From: Parahoeflea olei
GTDB lineage: Bacteria; Pseudomonadota; Alphaproteobacteria; Rhizobiales; Rhizobiaceae
Direction of reading: 5' to 3'
Length of the DNA stretch: 64,000 bases
NCBI RefSeq assembly: GCF_001703635.1
Contig: NZ_LQZT01000005.1
Span: 1 to 64,000 of the forward strand
In this document: positions 11,360 through 19,471 of the stretch, piece after piece
Layout of the letters: every line of letters begins with the position of its first letter
How positions within the stretch are numbered: the stretch's first letter is position 1
Program-made: the position numbers and the translations under genes
Notes under the pieces: generated by a model
What the model saw: the letters and a program-made list of their open reading frames with translations, nothing else
The model's database searches: none
What the model was told of the DNA's origin: nothing

Positions 11360-13111
11360 ATGCCCCATCCCGCCCGCCTTCCCCACCGCATGGCAGCGCT
11401 CGCCTGCGCCCTTTCCCTCAGCCTCGCGCCCACCGCAGCCTTTGCCCAGGAAGCGGCGATCTACAGTTCCATGGATGCGGTGCATCCGGTCTGGGCCAGG
11501 GAGGCGATGGTCTCGGTGCAGGAGGCGGTGGCGGCCGAAGTCGGGCTTCAGGTGATGAAGGACGGCGGCAATGCGGTCGATGCCGCAGTCGCCGTGGCGC
11601 TCGCACTGGCGGTGACGCTGCCGCGCGCGGGCAATCTCGGCGGCGGCGGCTTCATGCTGGTGCATGACGCCAAGAGCGGCGAGACCAAGGCCATCGACTA
11701 CCGCGAGATGGCGCCCGCGAGTGCGACGCGCGACATGTATCTCGATGCCGAGGGCAATGCCGACAGCCAGCTGTCGCGCTATTCGGGCCTCGCCGTCGGC
11801 GTTCCCGGCACCGTGGCGGGCATGAAGCTCGCGCTCGACACCTATGGCACGATGACGCTCGCCCAAGCCGCGGCGCCCGCAATCAGGCTGGCCGAGGACG
11901 GCATCACCGTTACCGCCGACCTGGCCGACAGCCTGAAAGCGCTCGAAAAGCGGCTGAAAGCTTCGCCCGCCTCGACCAGCATCTTCTTCAAGGAAGACGG
12001 CAGCTTCTATGAGCCCGGCGATGTGCTCAAGCAGCCGGATCTGGCCGCGACCTTGAAGAAGATCGCGGCCGAAGGTCCGGACGGGTTCTACAAGGGCGAA
12101 GTGGCCGAAAGGATCTCGGCCGCGGTCGCCGACGCCGGCGGCGCGATGAGCCTCGAGGACCTGGCAGGCTACAAGGCGGTGATCCGCGACCCGGTCAAAG
12201 GCAGCTATCGCGGCTACGACATCGTCTCGATGCCGCCGCCGAGTTCGGGCGGCACCCACATCATCCAGATCCTCAATGTGATGGAGGGCTATCCGATCGG
12301 CTTTCTCGGGCACAATTCCTCCGACACGATCCACCTGATGGCCGAAGCCATGAAGCGGGCCTATGCCGACCGCTCCGACTATCTGGGCGACCCGGATTTC
12401 GTCGATGTGCCGGTCGCAGCGCTCACCTCGAAGGCCTATGCGGAGAAGATCCGCGAGGGCATCAGCCTCAACCGCGCCACGCCCTCGGCCTCGATCAAGC
12501 CGGGCGACCTCGCGCCCTACGAGAGCGACCAGACCACGCATTTCTCGATCGTCGACAAGGACGGCAACGCGGTGTCGAACACCTACACGCTCAATTTCTC
12601 CTACGGCTCGGGCATCACCGCGGCGGGCACCGGCGTGCTCCTCAACAACGAGATGGACGATTTTTCCGCCAAGCCCGGCGTGCCCAATGCCTATGGCCTG
12701 ATCGGCGGCGACGCCAATGCGGTGGAGCCGCGCAAGCGGCCGCTGTCCTCGATGAGTCCCACCATCGTCCTGAAGGACGGCAAGCCCTATCTGGTGACCG
12801 GCAGCCCGGGCGGCTCGCGCATCATCACCACCACGCTGCAGGTGATCTCCAACATGATCGACCACGGCATGAACGTGGCGGAGGCCACCTATGCCTCGCG
12901 CATCCATCACCAGTGGCTGCCCGACGAGATCCGCGTCGAGAAGGGCGGATTGAGCCGCGACACGGTGGCGGCGCTTGAGGAAAAGGGCCACACCATCTCG
13001 GTCAATTCGGTAATGGGCTCGACCCAGTCGATCCATGTCGACGCGGAAAGCGGCCTGCTGCTCGGCGCTTCGGACCCGAGGCGAACGGGCTCGGCGACGG
13101 TGGGGTATTAA
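11360..13111 (+). CDS. ggt: Gamma-glutamyltransferase, periplasmic
   Basis: The enzyme cleaves or transfers the gamma-glutamyl group of glutathione and related compounds, in the periplasm. It is made as a 583-residue precursor that self-cleaves into two subunits. An N-terminal signal peptide (MAALACALSLSLAPTAAFA) is followed by the GGT core, including GGNAVDAAVAVALALAVTLP and GNLGGGGFMLVH. The autocleavage and nucleophile Thr is the first Thr of TTHFSIVDKDGNAVSNT, about residue 392, very close to E. coli Thr391. The substrate-binding motif SSMSPTIVLKDG and oxyanion GSPGGSRI are present. ATG at 11360 follows AGAAAGGA with good spacing; the open frame further upstream is spurious. Confidence 0.95.
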   Translation: MPHPARLPHRMAALACALSLSLAPTAAFAQEAAIYSSMDAVHPVWAREAMVSVQEAVAAEVGLQVMKDGGNAVDAAVAVALALAVTLPRAGNLGGGGFMLVHDAKSGETKAIDYREMAPASATRDMYLDAEGNADSQLSRYSGLAVGVPGTVAGMKLALDTYGTMTLAQAAAPAIRLAEDGITVTADLADSLKALEKRLKASPASTSIFFKEDGSFYEPGDVLKQPDLAATLKKIAAEGPDGFYKGEVAERISAAVADAGGAMSLEDLAGYKAVIRDPVKGSYRGYDIVSMPPPSSGGTHIIQILNVMEGYPIGFLGHNSSDTIHLMAEAMKRAYADRSDYLGDPDFVDVPVAALTSKAYAEKIREGISLNRATPSASIKPGDLAPYESDQTTHFSIVDKDGNAVSNTYTLNFSYGSGITAAGTGVLLNNEMDDFSAKPGVPNAYGLIGGDANAVEPRKRPLSSMSPTIVLKDGKPYLVTGSPGGSRIITTTLQVISNMIDHGMNVAEATYASRIHHQWLPDEIRVEKGGLSRDTVAALEEKGHTISVNSVMGSTQSIHVDAESGLLLGASDPRRTGSATVGY

Positions 13112-13140
13112 GGAGGCGCCGGTCTTTCCCGGCTGCCCCC

Positions 13141-14071
13141 TCAGCGCGAACCGACCTGTGACGGGTAGACGCCGAAGCGCAGATAGAAGGCGCGGCTGAA
13201 GCTTGAGGCATGCTTGTAGCCAAGGCGGAACGACAGTTCCTTGACCGAGACCTGCCCGGTCTGCAACGCCTTGTAGGCATGGTCCAGCCGGGCATTGGTC
13301 AGGGTCTTGAAGATGCTGGCGCCGAACAGCTCCTGGAACACATAGTCGAGCCGACGCTCGCTCATCCCGGCGGTTCGGGCAAGGTCGCTCGTCGATGGCG
13401 GCGTCCTCAGATCCGTCAGAAGCTGCTCATAGGCCTCCTTGGCTGAGCGGACCTCGCTCGACGACAGGCTGCCATAGCGCGCGTCCGAGCCGCAACATGG
13501 TCATCAGCTGGATCGTCAGGCTTTCGAATGCCAGCGAGCGCAAGGGCTCCTCATAGGTGTTGATCTGCATGACCAGCATATGCATCAGGCTCCGGTTCTT
13601 GATCGGAGCCTGCAGGCTTTGGCTGATCGTGTCGGCCGTGAAGGGGGACAAGGCCTTGGGCAGGCGTCCGCCGAACCAGTCGGCCAGGGTCTCGACCGCC
13701 ACGAAGGGAACGAAGGAGCGGTTGAGCGTCGGCCCCGTGAAATCGTAAAGCGGGGCACCCGGCACCAGCCGCAGCGCCCGCGGCGCAAGGTTGGAATCAT
13801 AGGGTTCGGGCCCGAGGTCGGAGATGATGATCCGCCCCTCCCCCTTGTAGGTGAGCGGAATGAAGATCAGCGGCTGCAAGGCCTCTGTCGGCATGCGTGG
13901 TTCCATCACGCCCGGCCTGCGGACATCGACGGTGCCGTCGACCCAGAACATCTTGGAATTGGAAAACTGGCCGAGACGCGCGGTCACGGTCATGCCGGGG
14001 GCTTCCACCGTGACAGCGCTGTCCTTGCTCATCCAAACCGACGTTGCCGGCTCCTGCAGCCAATCGATCAA
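13141..14071 (-). pseudogene. AraC-family transcriptional regulator, interrupted by a frameshift
   Basis: The N-terminal part (14071 to about 13485, starting MIDWLQEPATSVWMSKD) resembles the ligand-binding domain of AraC_binding_2-type regulators. The DNA-binding part (RRLDYVFQELFGASIFKTL, then VSVKELSFRLGYKHASSFSRAF) is a typical double helix-turn-helix AraC domain but is in another frame. Reading both frames, the break lies near 13480-13490 at CTCGGACGCG: the N-frame ends in LRLGRALWQ and the C-frame continues DARYGSLSSSEVRSAKEAY. One extra base or two missing bases would explain it. Joined, the protein is about 309 residues, normal for the family. It is divergent from the first autotransporter, a likely target. 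It may be a true pseudogene or a sequencing error. Confidence 0.8.
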
Positions 14072-14187
14072 AGCACACCGCCTGCGCGCATGAAAAGTAA
14101 TTTACACGAACAACATCGTCAAAATTAAAGGATGCAGCACCTGCGGGCAAGTTCCTCTCCGTTTTTGCTATGTCGTTGCGATTTATG

Positions 14188-14203
14188 ACATGCGTTCGCA
14201 TGT
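14188..14203. promoter_or_regulatory. Palindrome ACATGCG-TT-CGCATGT upstream of autotransporter 1
   Basis: A perfect 7-bp-arm palindrome between the AraC-like gene and the autotransporter, 102 bp before the ATG. A closely similar sequence precedes the second autotransporter at 30191-30204. Candidate operator; the binding protein is unknown. Confidence 0.45.
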
Positions 14204-14304
14204 GGTCAGCCCAATCGACCTTTCCTAAAACCTGGAGACGCAAGAAGAGTCCCGTCCGGACATGGCCAAACCATGCCTGCCGGACGCCGAAATCCGAGGA
14301 TGAC

Positions 14305-17300
14305 ATGCCGAAATCTCCAGTGTCCGCCAAAGCCCATCGTGTTCCCGCGCAGCCGGCCGCGGGTGTGCACAAGCCAACGGCGGCGGTGCCGGGATTGCGA
14401 TCCGGCCGGTTGGCCCTCTCGATCTCTGTCCTGGCCGTCGCCGCAGCCATGCCGGGACCCGCCGGGGCCGTCGACTGGCTCGGCACGCTCGACAATGACT
14501 GGTTTGCGGCCCCCAACTGGAACGGCGGCGTGCCGAACGCGGGCGTGGCTGCGATCATCGACACGCAGACGCCGAACGCCGCGGTGATCGACGGCGCCCT
14601 GGCAAACACCAAGGAACTGATCGTCGGCGACAGCGCCACCGGCGCCTTGACCTTCACCAACGGCGGGATCGCCGCCAGCGAACAGGGCTATATCGCCAAC
14701 ACCGCCGGCAGCAACGGAACGGTGGATTTGAGCGGCAGTTCGGTTTGGAGCATTGCCGATACGTTGCGCGTCGGCGGCGGCGGGACCGGCACCTTGACGG
14801 TGTCCGGTGGCAGTGTCCTTCTCCTCAACAACGGCTATATCGGTCACCTCGCCGCCGGTGTGGGCATGGCGACAGTCAGCGGACCGGGCTCGACGGTGTC
14901 CGCAGACCAGTTCTTTGTCGGCCATGGCGGATCAGGCGACCTGACGATTTCCGACAAGGGCCTGGTCTCCGACACCAACGGCGTCATCGGCGCCTTGCCC
15001 GGAGGCAGCGGGACCGTGACCGTGACCGGTGCGGGGTCCGGATGGAACTCGGCGGATGCCCTATCCGTCGGCTATGGCGGCACCGCCACGCTTTCCATTT
15101 TCGACGGCGGCGCCGTCACGAGCACGACAACCTATCTCGGTGTCAACGCCACCGGCAAAGGCACCGCGACGGTCAGCGGCAGCGGTTCGACGTGGACCAC
15201 GGCAGACGAACTCCATGTCGGCAGCTTCGGATCCGGTACGGTCACCATTTTGAGCGGCGGCGTGCTCGATACCGGAAGCAATGGCGCCTTTACCTCGTAT
15301 CTCGGCGAATTGGCCGGCGGCACCGGCGAGTTGAGCGTCAGCGGAGCCGGCTCTCTCTGGAAAGGCTCGCAAGACATCCAGGTTGGGGCGGCCGGCACCG
15401 GCACGCTGGCGGTAACGGCTGGCGGGGCGGTCACGCTCGCCCGGGACCTGCTGTTGGGTGCGGTTTCGTCCGGCACCGGCGAGGTCACGATCAACGGCAG
15501 CGGCTCATCCCTGACGGGCGTCCGCGATCTGGTCGTGGGCGATCTCGGCACCGGAACCTTCACGCTGTCCGGCGGGGCCACGGCAAGCTTCGGCGACGAC
15601 CTGATCGTCGCGCAAGCGGCAGACAGTTCCGGCACCGCCACCGTGACCGGCGCCGGTTCCGCCCTGATCGCGACCAATTCCGTGGTCGTCGGGGACTCGG
15701 GCAGCGGCAGCCTTTCGATTGCCGCGGGCGGCACGGTGACCTTCGACACCGGCTCCATCGGCAACACTGTCACCGGCGCCGGCTCCGTGGCAATCACCGG
15801 TCCGGGAGCGGAACTCGCGGGCTTCACGCTCCTCGTCGGCAGCAACGGCAAGGGTGCGGCGACCCTTGCCGATGGCGGCAAGCTGATGCTGAACGGCGGC
15901 ACCGGGCTTCTCTATCTGGCCAACATTGCGGGCTCAGAAGGGACCCTCAATATCGGCGCCGCGGCCGGCGATGCCGCGAAAGCGGCAGGCGTGCTCAATC
16001 TCGGCAAGGTGATTTTCGGAGACGGCGCCGGAACGCTGAACTTCAATCACACCGAAACCAACTTCGCCTTTGACGTTCAAGCCGCGGGCACCGGCGCCAT
16101 CAACCAGATCGCCGGCGTGACCAGGCTGACCGCAAACAATTCCGGCTTCCTCGGCGCCACCACGGTGTCCGGCGGCAGCCTGATCGTCGACAGCCTGCTC
16201 GGCGGCACGGTCGCGGTGACGGGCGGCACGCTTGGCGGCTCGGGAAACCTCAAGGACGTCACCATCGCCTCGGGCGGCACCATCGCGCCGGGCAACTCGA
16301 TCGGCACGCTCCATGTCGCCACGGCGGTGTTCGACCCGGGCTCGGTCTATGCGGTCGAGGTCGAGAGCGGCGGCAGTTCCGACCGGATCGCTGCCTCGGG
16401 CGCCGTGACCCTCAACGGCGGCACGGTCAATCTGATCGCCTATCCGGATTATGCGCTGGACACGTCCTATACGATCCTCACCGCAGCCGGCGGCGTGGCC
16501 GGAAGCTTTGACAGCGCCAGTTTTGGCGGCTCCCTCTTCATTTCGCCATTCCTGAGCTACGACGCCACCTCGGTTTACGCCAAGCTGCAAAAGACGGCGG
16601 GGTTCGAGAGCGCGGCGCTGACGCCAAACCAGAAGGCGGCGGCGGGCGGCGCCGAAAGCCTGGGCGGCGGCAACGCGCTTTACGATGCGGTGGTGATGCT
16701 CGGCAGCCAGGCCGAGGCCCAGGCCGCCTTCGACGGGATTTCGGGCGAAATGCACGCCTCGGCCAAGACGGCGCTGATCGAAGCCAGCCGGTTCGTACGC
16801 GAAGCCGCCAATGACCGCACACGTTCGGTTCTCGGCACGGCCGGAGCGGACGGGGAAGCGACAGGATCAGCCGGCGTCTGGGCGCAGGGCTTTGGCGCCT
16901 ATGGCAGCACCGCAGGCGACGGCAACGCGGCCGAACTCGACCGCTCGACCGGCGGCCTGTTCATCGGCGCGGACGGCGAGGCCTTCGACGGCTGGGCACT
17001 TGGCGTTCTGGCCGGCTACAGCCGCTCCTCCCTCGACGCCGCAGCGCGCGCTTCATCTGGCGATGTCGACAGCTATCATCTGGCGGCCTATGGCGGAACG
17101 CGGTGGCAGAATTTCGCACTCCGCGTCGGTGGCGCCTATAGCTGGCACAGCGTGGATGTGAACAGAACCGTTGCCTTCACCGGCTTCAGCGACAGTCTTG
17201 CGTCCTCCTATTCCGCCGCCACGGGCCAGGTTTTCGGCGAACTCGGATATGAGTTCAGGCTGGGCGAGGCCCGGTTCGAAGGCTTCGCCAATCTCGCCCA

Positions 17301-17691
17301 TGTCAGCCATTCGACCGAAAGCTTCCAGGAAAGCGGCGGGGTGGCTGCGCTTGCCGGCACAAACGACACCGCCAGCCTGACCTTCACGACCCTTGGCATT
17401 CGCGGGGAAACCGAACTCGCGATCGGCGGCGCCGGAACCGCGCACCTGACCGGCATGATCGGCTGGCGGCACGGCTTTGGCACGATCACGCCCGCCCAGA
17501 CCCTGGCCCTTGCCGGCGGCACCGGCTTTACGGTGTTCGGCGCTCCGGTGGGGCGCGATGCGTTGCTGCTCGAAACCGGCATGAATTTCGACCTGAGCGC
17601 CAGCGCGAGCCTCGGCCTGAGCTATTCCGGCCTGATCGGCTCCGGCCTGTCCGATCACGCCTTCAAGGCCAATCTCGGCGTCAAGTTCTAG
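14305..17691 (+). CDS. Autotransporter (type Va secretion) with repeat passenger, copy 1
   Basis: A 1128-residue self-secreting outer-membrane protein. A long signal region (hydrophobic SLSVLAVAAAMPGPAGA-like stretch near residue 60) is followed by a beta-helical passenger. The passenger has about nine degenerate repeats of about 45 residues, of the form VG..GSGTLTIS.GG.V..(I/L)G..GGSGTVTV.G.GS.W, like the T5SS/PEP-CTERM-associated repeat. A segment with TIASGGTIAPGNSIGTL and VYAVEVESGG precedes the barrel. The C-terminal autotransporter beta-domain runs from about residue 850 to the terminal FKANLGVKF, with the expected final Phe. ATG at 14305 (MPKSPVSAKA) has GAGGA upstream; the open frame reaches 14170. 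The ligand or adhesive target is unknown. It is paralogous to the gene at 30316. Confidence 0.9.
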   Translation: MPKSPVSAKAHRVPAQPAAGVHKPTAAVPGLRSGRLALSISVLAVAAAMPGPAGAVDWLGTLDNDWFAAPNWNGGVPNAGVAAIIDTQTPNAAVIDGALANTKELIVGDSATGALTFTNGGIAASEQGYIANTAGSNGTVDLSGSSVWSIADTLRVGGGGTGTLTVSGGSVLLLNNGYIGHLAAGVGMATVSGPGSTVSADQFFVGHGGSGDLTISDKGLVSDTNGVIGALPGGSGTVTVTGAGSGWNSADALSVGYGGTATLSIFDGGAVTSTTTYLGVNATGKGTATVSGSGSTWTTADELHVGSFGSGTVTILSGGVLDTGSNGAFTSYLGELAGGTGELSVSGAGSLWKGSQDIQVGAAGTGTLAVTAGGAVTLARDLLLGAVSSGTGEVTINGSGSSLTGVRDLVVGDLGTGTFTLSGGATASFGDDLIVAQAADSSGTATVTGAGSALIATNSVVVGDSGSGSLSIAAGGTVTFDTGSIGNTVTGAGSVAITGPGAELAGFTLLVGSNGKGAATLADGGKLMLNGGTGLLYLANIAGSEGTLNIGAAAGDAAKAAGVLNLGKVIFGDGAGTLNFNHTETNFAFDVQAAGTGAINQIAGVTRLTANNSGFLGATTVSGGSLIVDSLLGGTVAVTGGTLGGSGNLKDVTIASGGTIAPGNSIGTLHVATAVFDPGSVYAVEVESGGSSDRIAASGAVTLNGGTVNLIAYPDYALDTSYTILTAAGGVAGSFDSASFGGSLFISPFLSYDATSVYAKLQKTAGFESAALTPNQKAAAGGAESLGGGNALYDAVVMLGSQAEAQAAFDGISGEMHASAKTALIEASRFVREAANDRTRSVLGTAGADGEATGSAGVWAQGFGAYGSTAGDGNAAELDRSTGGLFIGADGEAFDGWALGVLAGYSRSSLDAAARASSGDVDSYHLAAYGGTRWQNFALRVGGAYSWHSVDVNRTVAFTGFSDSLASSYSAATGQVFGELGYEFRLGEARFEGFANLAHVSHSTESFQESGGVAALAGTNDTASLTFTTLGIRGETELAIGGAGTAHLTGMIGWRHGFGTITPAQTLALAGGTGFTVFGAPVGRDALLLETGMNFDLSASASLGLSYSGLIGSGLSDHAFKANLGVKF

Positions 17692-17699
17692 CCGTGGAA

Positions 17700-17726
17700 G
17701 GCGGCCCGGCCGGAAGCCGGGCCGCC
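17700..17726. terminator. Bidirectional hairpin between autotransporter 1 and creA
   Basis: GGCGGCCCGGC (17700-17710) and GCCGGGCCGCC (17716-17726) are exact reverse complements around CGGAA. It sits in the 42-bp gap of two convergent genes. A T-tract is lacking, so it may need other factors. Confidence 0.65.
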
Positions 17727-17733
17727 CGCCGCC

Positions 17734-18234
17734 TTACGGCTTGCCGTTCTCCCAGGTCACATCCTGGCCGAACAGCGGCACGGTGGAGATCGCCATCTTG
17801 GCCGAGCCGTCCTGCACCTGCTGCGAATTGACCAGATAGATCAGCGTGTCGTTGGTCTTGTCGTAGATCCGGTGCACCACCAGCGACTTCCAGATCAGCG
17901 AGCGCGATTCCTTGAAGACCACGTCGCCATCCTCGTCGAGATCGATCTTGCCGATGCTGATCGGGCCGGTCTGGCGGCAGGCGATGGAGGCATTGGAGGG
18001 ATCCTCGAACCAGTTGCCCTTCTGCAGCCGGTCGATCACGCCGCGGTCGAAATAGGCCACATGGCAGGTCACGCCCTTGACCTTCGGGTCGCTGACCGCG
18101 TCGATCAGGATATCGTTGCCGAGCCAGTCGACGCCGACTTCGCCGACCTGTTCGGCCCGCGCCGGCGCCATCAGGCACGACGTGGCCACGAGCGCGGCCG
18201 AGGCCGCGGTGAGCATGCGGGTAGAAAATGACAT
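17734..18234 (-). CDS. creA: CreA family periplasmic protein
   Basis: A 166-residue secreted protein. The signal peptide is MSFSTRMLTAASAALVATSCLMAPARA. The mature part carries the CreA-like pattern EVGVDWLGNDILIDAVSDPKVKGVTCHVAYFDRG in outline, two Cys residues that could form a disulphide (GVTCHV and SIACRQ), and ESRSLIWKSLVVHRIYD. CreA is conserved in proteobacteria but its molecular function is not established. ATG at 18234 follows AAGGAGACTGCAG, a strong ribosome binding site, and is preferred to an upstream in-frame ATG at 18330. It is transcribed towards the autotransporter and divergent from the small SCO1-linked ORF. Confidence 0.88.
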   Translation of the reverse strand: MSFSTRMLTAASAALVATSCLMAPARAEQVGEVGVDWLGNDILIDAVSDPKVKGVTCHVAYFDRGVIDRLQKGNWFEDPSNASIACRQTGPISIGKIDLDEDGDVVFKESRSLIWKSLVVHRIYDKTNDTLIYLVNSQQVQDGSAKMAISTVPLFGQDVTWENGKP

Positions 18235-18454
18235 CTGCAGTCTCCTTGAGGGCGGCGCAAATCCGGAGGCTCCGGTGCGGCTCGCGTGAATCCGACGCCA
18301 AGGATATGGGGCTTTCCCGTGACAAATCAAAGATGCCTGTGGTCGCAGCCGGAAAAGGCGGGCGGCGAATGCCGGCCATACGGGCTGTGCGGAAAGCCAA
18401 CAAGCCCGCCCGCGACGGCTTGGCAGAGCCCGCGCCGCGGGTTAGATAGAACCC

Positions 18455-18628
18455 ATGACACTGCCCGACGCACCCCGCCGCCGCTCCTCCCTGCGACACC
18501 AGGCGCCGCTTGCCCTGGGGCTGGTCGCCGCTGCAGTGCTGACCGGGCTCGTCTTTGCCGCCTGGCAGAGCAACGGGCCGGCGCTGTTGTACGCGCTTGC
18601 CGCCAGCGGTCTGGCCTGGTGCCTCTGA
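18455..18628 (+). CDS. Small membrane protein upstream of SCO1
   Basis: A 57-residue ORF starting MTLPDAPRRRSSLRHQ. It has a basic cytoplasmic N-terminus, one strong hydrophobic segment (LALGLVAAAVLTGLVFAAW) and a second, weaker one ending ALAASGLAWCL. It stops 74 bp before the SCO1/SenC gene and has the same orientation. The positive-inside charge pattern, GC-rich third positions and the final Trp-Cys tail suggest a real protein; I recall similar small ORFs upstream of SCO1-like genes in rhizobia, but cannot verify this here. A role in copper delivery or cytochrome oxidase assembly would be inference from the neighbour only. No strong ribosome binding site is visible (GTTAGATAGAACCC precedes the ATG). 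Confidence 0.62.
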   Translation: MTLPDAPRRRSSLRHQAPLALGLVAAAVLTGLVFAAWQSNGPALLYALAASGLAWCL

Positions 18629-18702
18629 TCCGCCCATGATTTTTCAGGCCCCGGTGGCGCGGTTCTGAGCCGGCCGCCGCCCGCGCCCATCTGGAGACGT
18701 CG

Positions 18703-19296
18703 ATGAAAACCTTCCGCATTGCCCTGTGGGTCCTGATCGCGATCATGGCCGGGATGCTCGGCTGGCTCACCTATGAATGGCAGGTCAACCAGAACAGGAT
18801 CGCGGGCGAGCCGTTCGGCGTGCCGTTCGAACTGGTGGACCAGTCGGGCGCGCCGATCACCGAAGCCGCGTTCCGCGGGCGGCCGACGGCGCTGTTCTTC
18901 GGCTTCACCCATTGCCCGGAGATCTGCCCGACCACGCTCTACGAACTCAATGGCTGGCTCCAGCAGGTCGATCCGGACGGCGGAAAGATCGGCGCCTATT
19001 TCGTCACCGTCGACCCGGAACGGGACACGCCGGAGCTTCTGGGCTCCTATATTTCCGGTGTCAGCGACCGCATCACCGGCATTTCGGGCTCCCCCGACAA
19101 GGTTGGCGACGTGATCCGGGGCTTCAACATCTACGCCAAGAAGGTGCCGATCGAAGGGACGGACGGCGATTACACCATGGACCACACCGCCTCGGTGTTC
19201 CTGCTCGACGCAAAAGGCCGCTTCATTGGCACCATCGCCTATGGCGAAAATCCGGAAATCGCGGTCAAGAAGCTCGAAAATCTGCTGAAGTCGTGA
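18703..19296 (+). CDS. SCO1/SenC family copper chaperone
   Basis: A 197-residue inner-membrane-anchored periplasmic protein of the thioredoxin fold. It delivers copper to, or keeps reduced, the CuA site of cytochrome c oxidase. An N-terminal membrane anchor (IALWVLIAIMAGMLGWLTY) leads to the copper-binding CPEIC motif at Cys71 and Cys75. The third ligand is His161 in MDHTASVFLLD. TVDPERDTPE is the usual family signature. Length is normal for the family. No oxidase genes are adjacent, so its client is elsewhere in the genome. A 57-residue membrane ORF lies directly upstream and may be co-transcribed. Confidence 0.93.
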   Translation: MKTFRIALWVLIAIMAGMLGWLTYEWQVNQNRIAGEPFGVPFELVDQSGAPITEAAFRGRPTALFFGFTHCPEICPTTLYELNGWLQQVDPDGGKIGAYFVTVDPERDTPELLGSYISGVSDRITGISGSPDKVGDVIRGFNIYAKKVPIEGTDGDYTMDHTASVFLLDAKGRFIGTIAYGENPEIAVKKLENLLKS

Positions 19297-19471
19297 CCGG
19301 GCTTGGGAACAATCCCGTCCGGGAGTAGTTTAGGCGCGACACCGGCGCCCGGGCCTTCGGCCGGCTGCGGACCTTGACGGCCCGGCAACCGGACGGCGAC
19401 AGGGGGCTGTCGCCAACACATGGCTGCAGCAAGGCCCGGGACACGGCGAACCGGACGCGAGGGGAACTGGC

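Noticed and set aside
18327..19185. Minus-strand open frames opposite the SCO1 gene
   Set aside because: SCO1 has its copper motif and anchor on the plus strand; the minus frames show no family features.
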